Assembly: GCF_019264445.1 (NCBI RefSeq)
Contig: NZ_JAHVAB010000029.1
Span: 24,565 to 88,564 of the forward strand
Reading direction: 5' to 3'
Origin: Hydrogenophaga sp.
GTDB lineage: Bacteria > Pseudomonadota > Gammaproteobacteria > Burkholderiales > Burkholderiaceae_C
DNA: 64,000 bases
The translations under genes and the position numbers were made by a program. How positions within the stretch are numbered: the stretch's first letter is position 1; every line of letters starts with the position of its first letter. Below the pieces are notes generated by a model. That model did not search any database, had not been told where the DNA came from, and was given only the letters and a program-made list of their open reading frames with translations. Below, piece after piece: positions 27,386 through 36,450 of this stretch.

Positions 27386-28393
27386 ATGACACATCTCTTC
27401 CCCAGCGCCGGCGGGTGGACCCCGACACGCCGCCACCTGATAGCGGCCACCGGCTCCATGCTGGCCGCTCCATGGGTGGGCACCCATGCTCAAGGCAAGG
27501 TCGCGGGTGGCAAGCCGATCACCCTGATCGTGTCGTACCCGCCGGGTGGTGGTGCCGACCTCATGGCCCGCACCATCGCGCCCAAACTCGAGGCGGCACT
27601 GGGCCAGACCGTGGTGGTGGAGAACAAGGCCGGCGCCAGCGGCCAGCTGGCTGCGGGCCAGGTGGCACGGGCCGCCGCTGATGGCAGCGTGCTGCTGCTC
27701 GATGCCTCGTCCTTTGCGGTCAATCCTTCGCTGTTTCCGAAGTTGCCTTACGACAGCGCAACCGCCTTCACACCACTGGCGGTGCTCGCCACATTCCCCA
27801 ACGTGCTGGTGTGCACGCCCAGTTTTGAAGCCAAGAGCGTGAAAGACGTGATCCGCCTTTCCAAGGAGAAGGCGCTGAACTACGCCTCTTCCGGCAACGG
27901 CTCGGCGCAGCATCTGGCCGGAGCGTTGTTCGAGCAGCGCGCGGGTGTGAACCTCACGCATGTGGCCTACCGGGGCGGTGGCCCCGCCATGAACGACGTG
28001 ATGGGCGGCCAGGTGCCGCTGTTCTTTGCCAACGTCGCGTCGTCGCTGGGGCACATCAAGGCGGGCAAACTGCGCCCACTGGCGGTCACCAGCGCGCTTC
28101 GCGCCCGCTCGTTGCCCGACGTGCCCACCATGGCCGAGGCCGGTGTCAGCGGCTACGAAGTGCTGGAGTGGAACCCGATCCTCGGTCCGGCGGGTTTGCC
28201 CGCCGACGTGAAAGCCACGCTGGTCGCCGCCATCCGAAAGGCGCTGGAAGACGCCGAGGTGCTCGGGCGCATCCGCCAGCTGGGCGGCGACGTGTTCGCC
28301 GACGCCAGCCAACAGAGTGCAGGCAAATTCATCGCCACCCAGCAAGCGTTGTGGGCCAAGGTGATCAAGGACCGCCAGATCACCACCGGATGA
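27386..28393 (+). CDS. Bug/TctC family periplasmic solute-binding protein
   Basis: A 335-residue extracytoplasmic binding protein of the tripartite tricarboxylate transporter family. An arginine-pair signal peptide (RRHLIAATGSMLAAPWVGTHA) is followed by the typical SYPPGGGADLMAR motif, ENKAGASG, and ASSGNGSAQHLAG. The start at 27386 has AAGGAAG upstream. There is no tctA/tctB here, as is common for the very many orphan Bug proteins of Burkholderiales. Its 4-bp overlap with the amidohydrolase suggests it binds that enzyme's substrate or a relative. Confidence 0.92.
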   Translation: MTHLFPSAGGWTPTRRHLIAATGSMLAAPWVGTHAQGKVAGGKPITLIVSYPPGGGADLMARTIAPKLEAALGQTVVVENKAGASGQLAAGQVARAAADGSVLLLDASSFAVNPSLFPKLPYDSATAFTPLAVLATFPNVLVCTPSFEAKSVKDVIRLSKEKALNYASSGNGSAQHLAGALFEQRAGVNLTHVAYRGGGPAMNDVMGGQVPLFFANVASSLGHIKAGKLRPLAVTSALRARSLPDVPTMAEAGVSGYEVLEWNPILGPAGLPADVKATLVAAIRKALEDAEVLGRIRQLGGDVFADASQQSAGKFIATQQALWAKVIKDRQITTG

Positions 28394-29202
28394 ACACAGC
28401 CCCACACTCCGTCCCGCCCGGCTGGGACTGCCATGTGCATGTGTTCGACCCGGCGCACCCGGCGCAGGCCGGTCACTACCAACCGGCGCTGCGCGATCTG
28501 CCGGACATCGAACAGACGGCCGAGCAGCACGGAGTGGGTCACCTCGTGCTGGTGCAACCCAGCGTGTACGGCACCGACAACCACCTGATCTTGCGGGCAC
28601 TCGCCAGCGAGCCAGGGCGGCACCGGGGCGTCGCCGTGGTGGACTCCGCCGTCTCAGAACACGAGCTCGACGAGATGCACGCACTGGGCGTGCGCGGCGT
28701 GCGCTTCAACCTGGTGTCTCCAGTGGGCAACGGCCCCGAAGCCTTTCGAGCCCTCGCACCCCGACTGAAGGCACGCGGCTGGCATGTTCAGTGGTACGCC
28801 AGAGCCAACCAGCTCGACGCCATCGCCTCGCTCCACGCGGGCAGCGGCCTCACTGCCGTGCTCGACCACCTCGCGGGACTTCACGCGGGCATCGGTGCCA
28901 CCGATCCCGCCTGGGCCTCCCTGCAGCGCCTGGCTGACCAAGGCTCGTGGGTGAAGCTCTCTGGCTGGTATCGCTTGCACGACACCGTCCCCTACGACCG
29001 GCTGGGTGTGCACATCCAGCGCGTGGCGGAGACCTTGGGTGATCGCCTGATCTGGGGGTCTGACTGGCCACACACGACCTTCAACCCCGACGCGCTTCCC
29101 GCCTACGCCAGCCTGTGGCAACCCGTGGTGCAGGCGCTGGGCGAGACCCGCGCCCAGGCGGTGCGCGGGGCGGGCGCGGTGCTCTATTCGGGCACGCGCT
29201 AG
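28390..29202 (+). CDS. Amidohydrolase-2 family hydrolase (PDC hydrolase/LigI-like)
   Basis: A 270-residue metal-dependent hydrolase of the amidohydrolase superfamily. DCHVHVFDP gives the first metal-binding motif, VLDHLAG the central His region and IWGSDWPH the terminal Asp. It resembles 2-pyrone-4,6-dicarboxylate hydrolase (LigI) and related lactonases, but the exact substrate cannot be read from sequence. The ATG at 28390 overlaps the stop of the Bug protein (ATGA). The HutC-type regulator upstream probably controls both. Confidence 0.88.
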   Translation: MNTAPHSVPPGWDCHVHVFDPAHPAQAGHYQPALRDLPDIEQTAEQHGVGHLVLVQPSVYGTDNHLILRALASEPGRHRGVAVVDSAVSEHELDEMHALGVRGVRFNLVSPVGNGPEAFRALAPRLKARGWHVQWYARANQLDAIASLHAGSGLTAVLDHLAGLHAGIGATDPAWASLQRLADQGSWVKLSGWYRLHDTVPYDRLGVHIQRVAETLGDRLIWGSDWPHTTFNPDALPAYASLWQPVVQALGETRAQAVRGAGAVLYSGTR

Positions 29203-29254
29203 CGCGTCCTTTTCGAGCTGCGGCCCGGCTGGCCCAGCGCTGGGTAACCCTCCC

Positions 29255-29968
29255 TCAGCGCGTGCGCAGCAAGGCGCGCTGAAACGACATCACGTGCTCC
29301 CGCACCGCTTCTTCGGCCGCGGCCGGGTTGCCGTCGGCCAGCGCCTTGAGGATGGCGCGGTGCTCGTCCTGCACCTCGCTCAGGTGGTCGGGCATGGCCA
29401 GTGAGAGCGCCCAGAAGCGCTGCGAGCGCGCGTGCAGCACCTTCAGGATCTCCGCCAGGATCTGGTTGCGGGCGGCGTTGGAAATGTGTTCGTGGAACAG
29501 GCGGTCGAGGTTCATCACCTCGGTGGTCTGGCCCCGGCTCGCGGCTTTTTCAAAGTCACGCGCAATCGCCTCAAGTTGGTGCAGCTCGGTCTTGGTGATG
29601 CGCTCGGCCGCCAGGCGCATGCACAGGCTTTCGTTGGCCAGCCGCACATCGATCAGTTCCAGCGCATCGTCAATCGACAGCGGCGACACGATCAAGCCCT
29701 TGCGCGGAATGATCTGCACCAGGCCCTCGGTGGACAGCCGGTGCAGCGCGTGGTTGATGGGTGTGCGGCCGAGCTCCAGCTCGTTCATCAAGCTCGCCGT
29801 GCTGAGGTAATCGCCCGGCTTGTAGGCCAGGGTGATCAGCGCCTGCTTGAGCTGGGCATAGGCCTGCTCGTTTTGCGAGAGGTCGCTGTGATCGGGCGCC
29901 GCAGCAGTTCGGCGGGTGTCGCGCACACCGTTGCGGGCGGGGCGACTGGGGCTGGAGGCGTTTGGCAT
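29255..29968 (-). CDS. GntR family regulator, FCD (FadR/VanR) subfamily
   Basis: A 237-residue regulator with a winged helix at about 35-100 (ELGRTPINHALHRLSTEGLVQIIPRKG) and a C-terminal all-helical FCD domain with metal-ligand-like residues (D in NLDRLFHEHI, H in DEHRAIL and EHV). It is divergent from the TRAP transporter operon. The perfect palindrome at 30028-30043 lies between them and is the likely operator. Confidence 0.93.
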   Translation of the reverse strand: MPNASSPSRPARNGVRDTRRTAAAPDHSDLSQNEQAYAQLKQALITLAYKPGDYLSTASLMNELELGRTPINHALHRLSTEGLVQIIPRKGLIVSPLSIDDALELIDVRLANESLCMRLAAERITKTELHQLEAIARDFEKAASRGQTTEVMNLDRLFHEHISNAARNQILAEILKVLHARSQRFWALSLAMPDHLSEVQDEHRAILKALADGNPAAAEEAVREHVMSFQRALLRTR

Positions 29969-30027
29969 GGTACGGAAGATGCTAACTCATCCTCAACTGA
30001 AATCTTCCTGACATGTCGTTAACCCTC

Positions 30028-30043
30028 TTGTGAAATTTCACAA
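30028..30043. promoter_or_regulatory. Perfect 16-bp palindrome, candidate FCD-GntR operator
   Basis: TTGTGAAATTTCACAA is fully self-complementary. It sits in the divergent region between the FCD regulator and the TRAP operon. Flanks GACATGTCGTT and AACGATGTC add a second imperfect dyad around it. FCD regulators commonly bind short palindromes of this general kind. Confidence 0.6.
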
Positions 30044-30162
30044 CGATGTCAGAATGGTTCCACGTTGCACAAACTTTGCGCGCGTGGGTTTCAGTCCACG
30101 CACCTGGGGTGAGCCTCACCCGGGGTGCGATCTTTTGTCCCCTGTTCCTAGGAGCATCCGTC

Positions 30163-31209
30163 ATGCATATGCGTTTCATCCTCACGGCAGCCCTGGCTGC
30201 GCTCGTCGGCACCGCGGTGCACGCCCAGCCTCTGCCCAAGACCCAGCTCAAGATCGTTGGCGGCCTGAGCAACCTGGCGCCCTACACCGATTTCGAGAAG
30301 CCGTTCTGGACCAACACCGTGCCGGCCTTGTCCGGTGGCCAGATCACGGCCGACATCAAGGGCTTCAACGAAATGGGCCTCAAGGGCCCCGAGATGCTGC
30401 GCCTGATGTCGCAAGGCGTGGTCGAGTTCGGCACCGCCACGCTGTCGTACTTCGCCAGCGACGACCCGATCAACGAAGCGGTGGACCTGGCCGGTCTCAC
30501 CACCGACGCCAAGACACAGCGCCAAGTGGTGGCGGCCTTCGAGCCGGTCTATGAAAAGCTGTACGGCGGCGCCAACGGCGTGAAGCTGCTGGGCCTCTCG
30601 CCCTACCCCGCGCAGGTGCTGTTCTGCAACGCCGACATGAAGGGCCTGGCCGACCTCAAGGGCAAGAAAGTGCGCACCAGCAGCCGCACCCAGGCCGAGC
30701 TGATCGAAGCCCTGGGCGGCACCAGCGTCACCATGGCCTTTGGTGAAGTGGTGCCTGCCATGCAGAACAAGGTGGTCGACTGCGCCATCACCGGCTCCAT
30801 GTCGGGCTACTCGGCCAAGTGGTACGAGGTGTCCACCCACCTGGTGGCGCTGCCGATCAACTGGAACCCGCAGATCCACGCGGTGAACCAGAAAGCCTGG
30901 AACCGCCTCGACCCGAAGGTGCAGGCCTTCCTGAAGACCAACATCGACAAGATGCTGGACGCCATGTGGGACGGCGCGGCCGCGCAGACGCAGCTCGGCT
31001 TTGACTGCAACAGCGGTGCCGCCGCCTGCCCGCAGCCCGTCAAGGGCAAGATGGTGCTGGTGCAGCCATCAGAAGCCGACCGCGCCCTGCTCAAGAAGAC
31101 CATGCAGGACACCGTGCTGCCCAAGTGGGCCGCCCGCTGCTCCGCCCAGTGCGTGAGCGACTTCAACGCCACCATCGGCAAAAGCCTGGGCCTGACCGCC
31201 CGCAAGTAA
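30163..31209 (+). CDS. TRAP transporter solute-binding protein (DctP family)
   Basis: A 348-residue periplasmic binding protein with signal peptide (MRFILTAALAALVGTAVHA). The DctP-type mature part includes GGLSNLAPYTDFEKPFW near the start and the conserved Arg region KKVRTSSRTQAELIEALGG. Two Cys pairs near the C terminus (FDCNSGAAACPQ and ARCSAQC) suggest disulfides. The start at 30163 has TAGGAG; a Met two codons later is also possible. A hairpin separates it from the two permease genes, as is usual where binding protein is made in excess. Confidence 0.93.
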   Translation: MHMRFILTAALAALVGTAVHAQPLPKTQLKIVGGLSNLAPYTDFEKPFWTNTVPALSGGQITADIKGFNEMGLKGPEMLRLMSQGVVEFGTATLSYFASDDPINEAVDLAGLTTDAKTQRQVVAAFEPVYEKLYGGANGVKLLGLSPYPAQVLFCNADMKGLADLKGKKVRTSSRTQAELIEALGGTSVTMAFGEVVPAMQNKVVDCAITGSMSGYSAKWYEVSTHLVALPINWNPQIHAVNQKAWNRLDPKVQAFLKTNIDKMLDAMWDGAAAQTQLGFDCNSGAAACPQPVKGKMVLVQPSEADRALLKKTMQDTVLPKWAARCSAQCVSDFNATIGKSLGLTARK

Positions 31210-31220
31210 GCACGCGGGCC

Positions 31221-31254
31221 ACCCCCCCGGCGCCTTCGCGGGCGGCCCGGGGGT
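31221..31254 (+). terminator. Hairpin between TRAP binding protein and permease genes
   Basis: ACCCCC pairs with GGGGGT, and an inner CGCC pairs with GGCG around a TTCG-containing loop, giving a long GC hairpin 12 bp after the stop. There is no U-tract. It may protect the upstream mRNA or attenuate the permease genes and not act as a full terminator. Confidence 0.5.
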
Positions 31255-31283
31255 CTGATGGCCCGGCTTCACCTGGATTCCCC

Positions 31284-31904
31284 ATGAACCCTTCCCAACC
31301 CATGCCCTGGCTGGGCCGCTCGCTGCGGCTGGCCGAGACCCTTTCCCGGGCTGCCGTGTGGGCAGGCGGCGCGCTCACGCTGGGCGCCGTCTTCCTCATC
31401 GCCTACGACATCCTGGTGCGCAAGTTCTTCAACATCACCGTGGGTGGTGCGGACGAAATCTCCAGCTATGTGTTCGCGATCAGCACCACCTGGGCGCTGG
31501 CCTTCGTGGTGCTGCAGCGGGCCAACGTGCGCGTGGATGTGATCTACGAGCGCCTGCCGGTGCGCGTGTCGGCCTTTCTTGACTGGCTCTCGCTGGTGAC
31601 CCTGGGGGTGTTCATGGTGTTTCTCACCTGGCACGCGTATTCGGTGGCCGAAACCTCGTTCGTGCGCAACGCCGCGGCCAACACACCGCTGGCCACGCCG
31701 CTGTGGATGCCGCAGGGCCTGTGGGTGCTGGGCATGGTGTGGATGTGCGTGGTGCTCGCGCTGATGCTGACCCGGGCCTCGGTGGCCATGGTCACGGGCG
31801 ACCTGGAAACGGTCAAGGCGCTGTGCGGCGTGGTGTCCGCCAAGGAAGAAGCCGAAGAAGGCGCGCTCGAAGGCGAACGCATCATTCAGGGAGAACGCTC
31901 ATGA
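31284..31904 (+). CDS. TRAP transporter small permease (DctQ family)
   Basis: A 206-residue membrane protein with four transmembrane helices typical of DctQ: about 22-45, 55-80, 95-120 and 140-162. ILVRKFFN and ADEISSYVF resemble the family signature. An acidic C-terminal tail follows. The ATG at 31284 is in-frame and close to the hairpin; the end overlaps the large permease start (ATGA). It forms the membrane complex with the 427-residue subunit. Confidence 0.92.
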   Translation: MNPSQPMPWLGRSLRLAETLSRAAVWAGGALTLGAVFLIAYDILVRKFFNITVGGADEISSYVFAISTTWALAFVVLQRANVRVDVIYERLPVRVSAFLDWLSLVTLGVFMVFLTWHAYSVAETSFVRNAAANTPLATPLWMPQGLWVLGMVWMCVVLALMLTRASVAMVTGDLETVKALCGVVSAKEEAEEGALEGERIIQGERS

Positions 31905-33184
31905 TCGCCACCGCTGTTCTCTTGCTGCTGGTGCTCATTGGTTTGAGCATTCCGGTGGCGGCCGCACTCGGCGTGCTCGGCCTCATCCTCGACCCACTGT
32001 TTTCCATGCTGCCGCTGAGCCGCGCCATGGGCGAGCTGGCCTGGAGCTCGAGCAACGAGTTTCTGCTGGTGGCCATTCCCATGTTCATCATGCTGGGCGA
32101 GATCTTGCTGCGCGCGGGCTTTGCCGAGCGCATGTACGGCGCCATGGCGCTGTGGCTCTCGTGGCTGCCGGGCGGGCTGATGCACGCCAACATTGGTGCG
32201 TCCACGCTGTTCGCCGCCACCTCGGGCTCCAGCGTGGCCACGGCGGCCACAGTGGGCACCGTGTCGGTGCCACAGATCAAGCGCTATGGCTACAACGAGC
32301 CGCTCTTCCTGGGCAGCATTGCCGCAGGCGGCACGCTGGGCATCCTGATCCCGCCGTCGATCAACCTCGTGATCTACGGCGTGCTCACCAACTCGTCCGT
32401 GCCCAAGCTGTACCTCGCGGGCATCATCCCCGGCCTCCTGCTGGCCGGGCTGTTCATGCTGACGGTCATCGTCGCCTGCGTGATCAAGCCATCTTGGGGC
32501 GGCCAGCCGGTCAAGGCCAGCTGGGGCGAGCGCTTTCGCAGCCTGCAGCACCTGCTGCCGCCGCTGGGCATCTTCTTCCTGGTGGTGGGTTCCATCTACG
32601 CCGGCCTGGCCACGCCCACCGAAGCCGCTGCGCTGGGTGTGGTGGGTGCGCTGGTGCTGGCGGCGTTCTCACGCAAGCTGTCCATCCGCATGCTGCGCGA
32701 CGCGCTCGAAGGCACGATGAAGGCCACCGCCATGATCATGCTGATCGTGATCGCGGCGGGCTTCCTCAACTTCGTGATGAGCGCCACCGGCCTCACCGAC
32801 ACGCTCACCAAGACCATCAGCGGCCTGGGCCTCTCGCCCGCCATGATGATCCTGGTGGTGGTGCTGTTCTACGTGGTGCTGGGCTGCTTCATGGAAACGC
32901 TGTCCATGATGATCGTGACGATTCCCATCGTGGCACCCGTGATGATCGCGCTCGGATTCGACCCGATCTGGCTGGGCATCCTGATCATCCTGATGGTGGA
33001 AACCGCGCTGATCACGCCGCCGGTGGGCATGAACCTCTTTGTGGTGCACAGCATCCGCAAGAGCGGCTCCATGAACGCGGTGATCGTCGGCAGCCTGCCG
33101 TTTGTGGGGGCGCTGTTCCTCATGGTCGCGCTGCTCGCCGTCTTCCCCGACATCGCCCTGTGGCTGCCACGCGTTCTCGGTTGA
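31901..33184 (+). CDS. TRAP transporter large permease (DctM family)
   Basis: A 427-residue membrane protein with about 11-12 helices. Family features include AIPMFIMLGEIL, ANIGASTLFAATSGSSVATAATVGTV, GGTLGILIPPSINLVIYG and TPPVGMNLFVV. AGGGAG lies before the ATG, which overlaps the small permease stop. It is the sodium-coupled channel subunit of the elevator transporter. The genes following it suggest an amide or carboxylate substrate. Confidence 0.95.
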   Translation: MIATAVLLLLVLIGLSIPVAAALGVLGLILDPLFSMLPLSRAMGELAWSSSNEFLLVAIPMFIMLGEILLRAGFAERMYGAMALWLSWLPGGLMHANIGASTLFAATSGSSVATAATVGTVSVPQIKRYGYNEPLFLGSIAAGGTLGILIPPSINLVIYGVLTNSSVPKLYLAGIIPGLLLAGLFMLTVIVACVIKPSWGGQPVKASWGERFRSLQHLLPPLGIFFLVVGSIYAGLATPTEAAALGVVGALVLAAFSRKLSIRMLRDALEGTMKATAMIMLIVIAAGFLNFVMSATGLTDTLTKTISGLGLSPAMMILVVVLFYVVLGCFMETLSMMIVTIPIVAPVMIALGFDPIWLGILIILMVETALITPPVGMNLFVVHSIRKSGSMNAVIVGSLPFVGALFLMVALLAVFPDIALWLPRVLG

Positions 33185-33226
33185 CCCGTTCCAGCCGCCC
33201 ATTCAATTTTCCTTTTCGACTCACTC

Positions 33227-33913
33227 ATGAAACTCTCTTTCCAGCTTGACGCGGGCGATGCCTCGCGCACCCTCAGCACCGACGTGCACACCTTCATCGT
33301 GGCCGGCTGGGCCGGCCGCGACCGCGACGCCATCGAGCACCACATCGAAGAGCTCGCGCTCATCGGTGTGCCGCGTCCCAGCGCCGTGCCGCTGTACTAC
33401 CGCGTGGCGGACAACCAGCTCAGCCAGTCCCCCCGCATCCAGGCGGTGGGCCCGCACTCATCGGGCGAGGTGGAGACGCTGGTCTTCACGGTGGACGGCG
33501 AGATGTACGTGAGCCTCACCTCCGACCACACCGACCGCAAGCTGGAGGCGCACAGCGTGGCGCTGTCCAAGCAGTTGTGCGTGAAACCGGTGGGCACCAC
33601 GGCCTGGCGCTTTGCCGATGTGGCCGGGCACTGGGACGAGCTGGTGATCCGCTCCTACATCGAAGAAAACGGCGCCGAGGTGCTGTACCAGGAAGGCGCG
33701 CTCAGTGCCCTGCGCACGCCCACCGACCTGATCGCGGGCTACCTCGGCGGTGCCTCCGTGCTGCCCGAAGGCGTGGCCATGAGCTGCGGCACCGTGGGCG
33801 CCATCGGCGGTATCCGCCCGTCCACCGCGTTCACCATGGAGTTGTTTGACCCGCGCAGCGGGCGCAGCCTCAAGCACCGTTACGCTGTCGACGTCCTGCC
33901 CGAAGTGGCCTGA
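33227..33913 (+). CDS. DUF2848 family protein
   Basis: A 228-residue soluble protein of the DUF2848 family, recognised from segments such as YYRVADNQLSQSPRIQAVG, SGEVETLVF, SDHTDRKLEAHSVALSKQLC and CGTVGAIGGIRP. The layout recalls fumarylacetoacetate hydrolase-fold proteins but no activity is established to my knowledge. It lies 42 bp after the TRAP permease and 16 bp before the amidase, so it likely belongs to the same catabolic operon. Confidence 0.85.
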   Translation: MKLSFQLDAGDASRTLSTDVHTFIVAGWAGRDRDAIEHHIEELALIGVPRPSAVPLYYRVADNQLSQSPRIQAVGPHSSGEVETLVFTVDGEMYVSLTSDHTDRKLEAHSVALSKQLCVKPVGTTAWRFADVAGHWDELVIRSYIEENGAEVLYQEGALSALRTPTDLIAGYLGGASVLPEGVAMSCGTVGAIGGIRPSTAFTMELFDPRSGRSLKHRYAVDVLPEVA

Positions 33914-33929
33914 AACTCCGGAGACCGCC

Positions 33930-35282
33930 ATGCAACCCATCGTCACCCTGAATCACTGCACATCGTCCCTGCGCGACGGCACCATCACCGCACAAGCGCT
34001 GGTGGACCATGCGCTGGAGCACATTGCGTCGCCCCAAGGAGAAGGCGCTCGCGTCTTCACCCGCGTGTACGCCGACGCGGCGCGCCAGGCGGCCAGGGTG
34101 TCCGACACGCTGCTGGCCGCGGGCCAGGCCCGCTCCAGCATCGAGGGTTTGCCGGTCTCCGTGAAAGACCTGTTCGACGTGGCGGGCGACACCACGCTGG
34201 CCGGCTCGGTGGCCTTGCAGGGCCACCCGGTGGCCACCGAAGACGCGGTGGCCGTGCAGCGCCTGAAGGCGGCGGGTGCCGTGATCGTGGGCCGCACCAA
34301 CATGACCGAGTTCGCGTTTTCCGGGCTCGGCATCAACCCCCACTACGGCACGCCGCTGAACCCGTGGGACCGCACCACCGGCCGCATTCCAGGCGGCTCG
34401 TCTTCGGGCGCGGCGGTGTCCGTGACGGACGGCATGGCGCTGGCCGGCCTGGGCTCGGACACCGGTGGCTCACTGCGCATACCTGCGGCGCTGTGTGGCC
34501 TGGTGGGCTTCAAACCCACCGCCAGCCGGGTGTCGGCCCAGGGCGCGCTGCCCTTGTCCACCAGCCTAGATTCCATCGGCGCGATTGCGCCCAGCGTGGC
34601 CTGCTGCGCGCAGCTCGATGCCATCCTCAGCGGTGAGGCGCCCACACTGCGCCCCGCGGCCTTGAAAGGCCTGCGCCTGGCGGTGCCCAGCACGCTGGTG
34701 ATGGACGGCATGGACGCGCAAGTGGCCCACAGCTTTGAGCGCGCGCTCTCGCGCCTCTCGGCGCGGGGTGCCGTGTTGCAAGAGCTGGCCGTGCCCGCGT
34801 TTGCGCGCCTGGGCAGCATCAACGCCAAGGGCGGCCTGGTGGCGGCCGAGGCCTGGGCCTGGCACCGCGAGCTGCTGGCCTCCAGCGGCGCGCGCTACGA
34901 CCCGCGCGTGTCCTCGCGCATCCAGCGCGGCCAGGCGATGTCTGCCGCCGACTACATCGACGTGCTCGACGCGCGCACCGCCTGGATCGCCGAGGTGCAG
35001 GCGCAGATGGCCGACCACGACGCGCTGGTGATGCCCACGGTGCCGGTGATCGCGCCCAAGCTCGCCGAGACCGCCGCCAGCGACGAGGTGTACACGCAGA
35101 CCAACCTGCTGATCCTGCGCAACCCCACGCTGATCAACTTCCTGGACGGCTGCGCCCTCTCCCTGCCCTGCCACCGCCCGGGTGACGCCCCCGTGGGCCT
35201 GATGCTCGCCGCACCGCGCCTGCACGACCAGCGCCTGCTCGCCATCAGCCTGGCCGTGGAAGCCGCCCTGCAAGGCGCCTGA
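33930..35282 (+). CDS. Amidase (amidase-signature family)
   Basis: A 450-residue amidase. The Ser-cisSer-Lys triad is visible: Lys in PVSVKDLFDVAG, cis-Ser in GGSSSGAAVSV and nucleophile Ser in GSDTGGSLRIPAALCG. It hydrolyses an amide bond; the substrate may be the compound imported by the TRAP system. I chose the ATG at 33930, with CCGGAG upstream; the frame also runs open into the DUF2848 gene. An Old Yellow Enzyme homologue follows by 22 bp. Confidence 0.93.
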   Translation: MQPIVTLNHCTSSLRDGTITAQALVDHALEHIASPQGEGARVFTRVYADAARQAARVSDTLLAAGQARSSIEGLPVSVKDLFDVAGDTTLAGSVALQGHPVATEDAVAVQRLKAAGAVIVGRTNMTEFAFSGLGINPHYGTPLNPWDRTTGRIPGGSSSGAAVSVTDGMALAGLGSDTGGSLRIPAALCGLVGFKPTASRVSAQGALPLSTSLDSIGAIAPSVACCAQLDAILSGEAPTLRPAALKGLRLAVPSTLVMDGMDAQVAHSFERALSRLSARGAVLQELAVPAFARLGSINAKGGLVAAEAWAWHRELLASSGARYDPRVSSRIQRGQAMSAADYIDVLDARTAWIAEVQAQMADHDALVMPTVPVIAPKLAETAASDEVYTQTNLLILRNPTLINFLDGCALSLPCHRPGDAPVGLMLAAPRLHDQRLLAISLAVEAALQGA

Positions 35283-35304
35283 CCCCTCACGCTTTCTGCC
35301 CGCC

Positions 35305-36429
35305 ATGACCACCGCACCTTCACAGCTCTTCACGCCGATCCCGCTGGGCCCGCTGACGCTGCCCAACCGGATCATGGTGTCGCCCATGTGCCAGTACAGC
35401 GCGGTCGACGGCAACCCCGTCGCCTGGCACTTTGCGCACCTGGGCAGCCTGGCCATGTCGGGCGCGGGCCTGCTGTGTGTGGAAGCCACCGGGGTCAGCC
35501 CCGAGGGCCGCATCACACCCGGCTGCCTGGGCCTGTACAACGACGACAACCAGGCGCAGCTGCAACGCCTGGTGAACGCCGTGCGCGCGGTCTCGCCCAT
35601 ACCGCTGGCGCTGCAGCTCTCGCACGCAGGGCGCAAGGCGTCCAGCCGCGCGCCGTGGGACGGTGGCGCACTCATTGCGCCCGCCGACGGTGGCTGGCTG
35701 CCCCATGGCCCGTCGGCCATTGCACAGAAGCCCGACGAGCCACCGCCCCACGCCATGACCGAGGCCGACATCCGGCACGTGATCGCGTCGTTTGCACAGG
35801 CCGCGCGCCGCGCGCGCGAGATCGGCTTTGACGCCATCGAACTGCACATGGCCCACGGCTACCTGCTGCACCAGTTCCTGTCACCCCTGTCCAACCAGCG
35901 CACCGACCGCTATGGCGGCACGCTGGAGAACCGCCTGCGGCTGCCGCTGGAGGTGTTCGAGGCCGTGCGGCAAGCCGCCGGCCCGGGGCTGCCGGTGGGC
36001 GTGCGCCTGTCGGCCACCGACTGGGTCGACGGTGGGTGGGACATCGCGCAGACCGTGGAGCTGTCGCGCCGTCTGGAAGACGCGGGCTGCCACTTTCTCG
36101 ACATCTCTTCCGGCGGCCTGTCGCACCTGCAAAAGATTCCGGTGGGCCCGGGCTACCAGGTGCACTTTGCGACGGAGGTGAAAGCCGCCGTGGGCATCCC
36201 GGTGATCACGGTCGGGCTCATCACCGAGCCGGCGCACGCCGAGCAGATCGTGCGCGACGGCCAGGCCGACGTGGTGGCGCTGGCGCGCGGCTTCCTGCAC
36301 GACCCGCGCTGGCCCTGGCGCGCCGCGGCGCAACTGGGCGGCACCGTGGTGCCCCCGCGCCAGCTGCTGCGCTGCCTGCCCCACGGACACGCGCCCATCT
36401 TTGGCGACGTGCGGATCGGCCAGCGCTGA
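35305..36429 (+). CDS. NADH:flavin oxidoreductase, Old Yellow Enzyme (YqjM-like)
   Basis: A 374-residue TIM-barrel FMN enoate reductase of the thermophilic-like or YqjM class. Diagnostic residues are the Cys-x-Tyr of SPMCQYS, the HAGRKA segment, HMAHGYLLHQFLSP with the His pair that activates the substrate, and NQRTDRYGG. It reduces activated C=C bonds with NADPH. It is the last likely gene of the TRAP-amidase operon, or an added stress gene. Confidence 0.93.
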   Translation: MTTAPSQLFTPIPLGPLTLPNRIMVSPMCQYSAVDGNPVAWHFAHLGSLAMSGAGLLCVEATGVSPEGRITPGCLGLYNDDNQAQLQRLVNAVRAVSPIPLALQLSHAGRKASSRAPWDGGALIAPADGGWLPHGPSAIAQKPDEPPPHAMTEADIRHVIASFAQAARRAREIGFDAIELHMAHGYLLHQFLSPLSNQRTDRYGGTLENRLRLPLEVFEAVRQAAGPGLPVGVRLSATDWVDGGWDIAQTVELSRRLEDAGCHFLDISSGGLSHLQKIPVGPGYQVHFATEVKAAVGIPVITVGLITEPAHAEQIVRDGQADVVALARGFLHDPRWPWRAAAQLGGTVVPPRQLLRCLPHGHAPIFGDVRIGQR

Positions 36430-36450
36430 CCGGGCGGGCAGCGGCCACCG

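Noticed and set aside
29233..29244. CCCAGCGCTGGG palindrome between convergent genes
   Set aside because: A 12-bp GC palindrome without loop or U-tract is not strong evidence for a terminator or operator in DNA this GC-rich.
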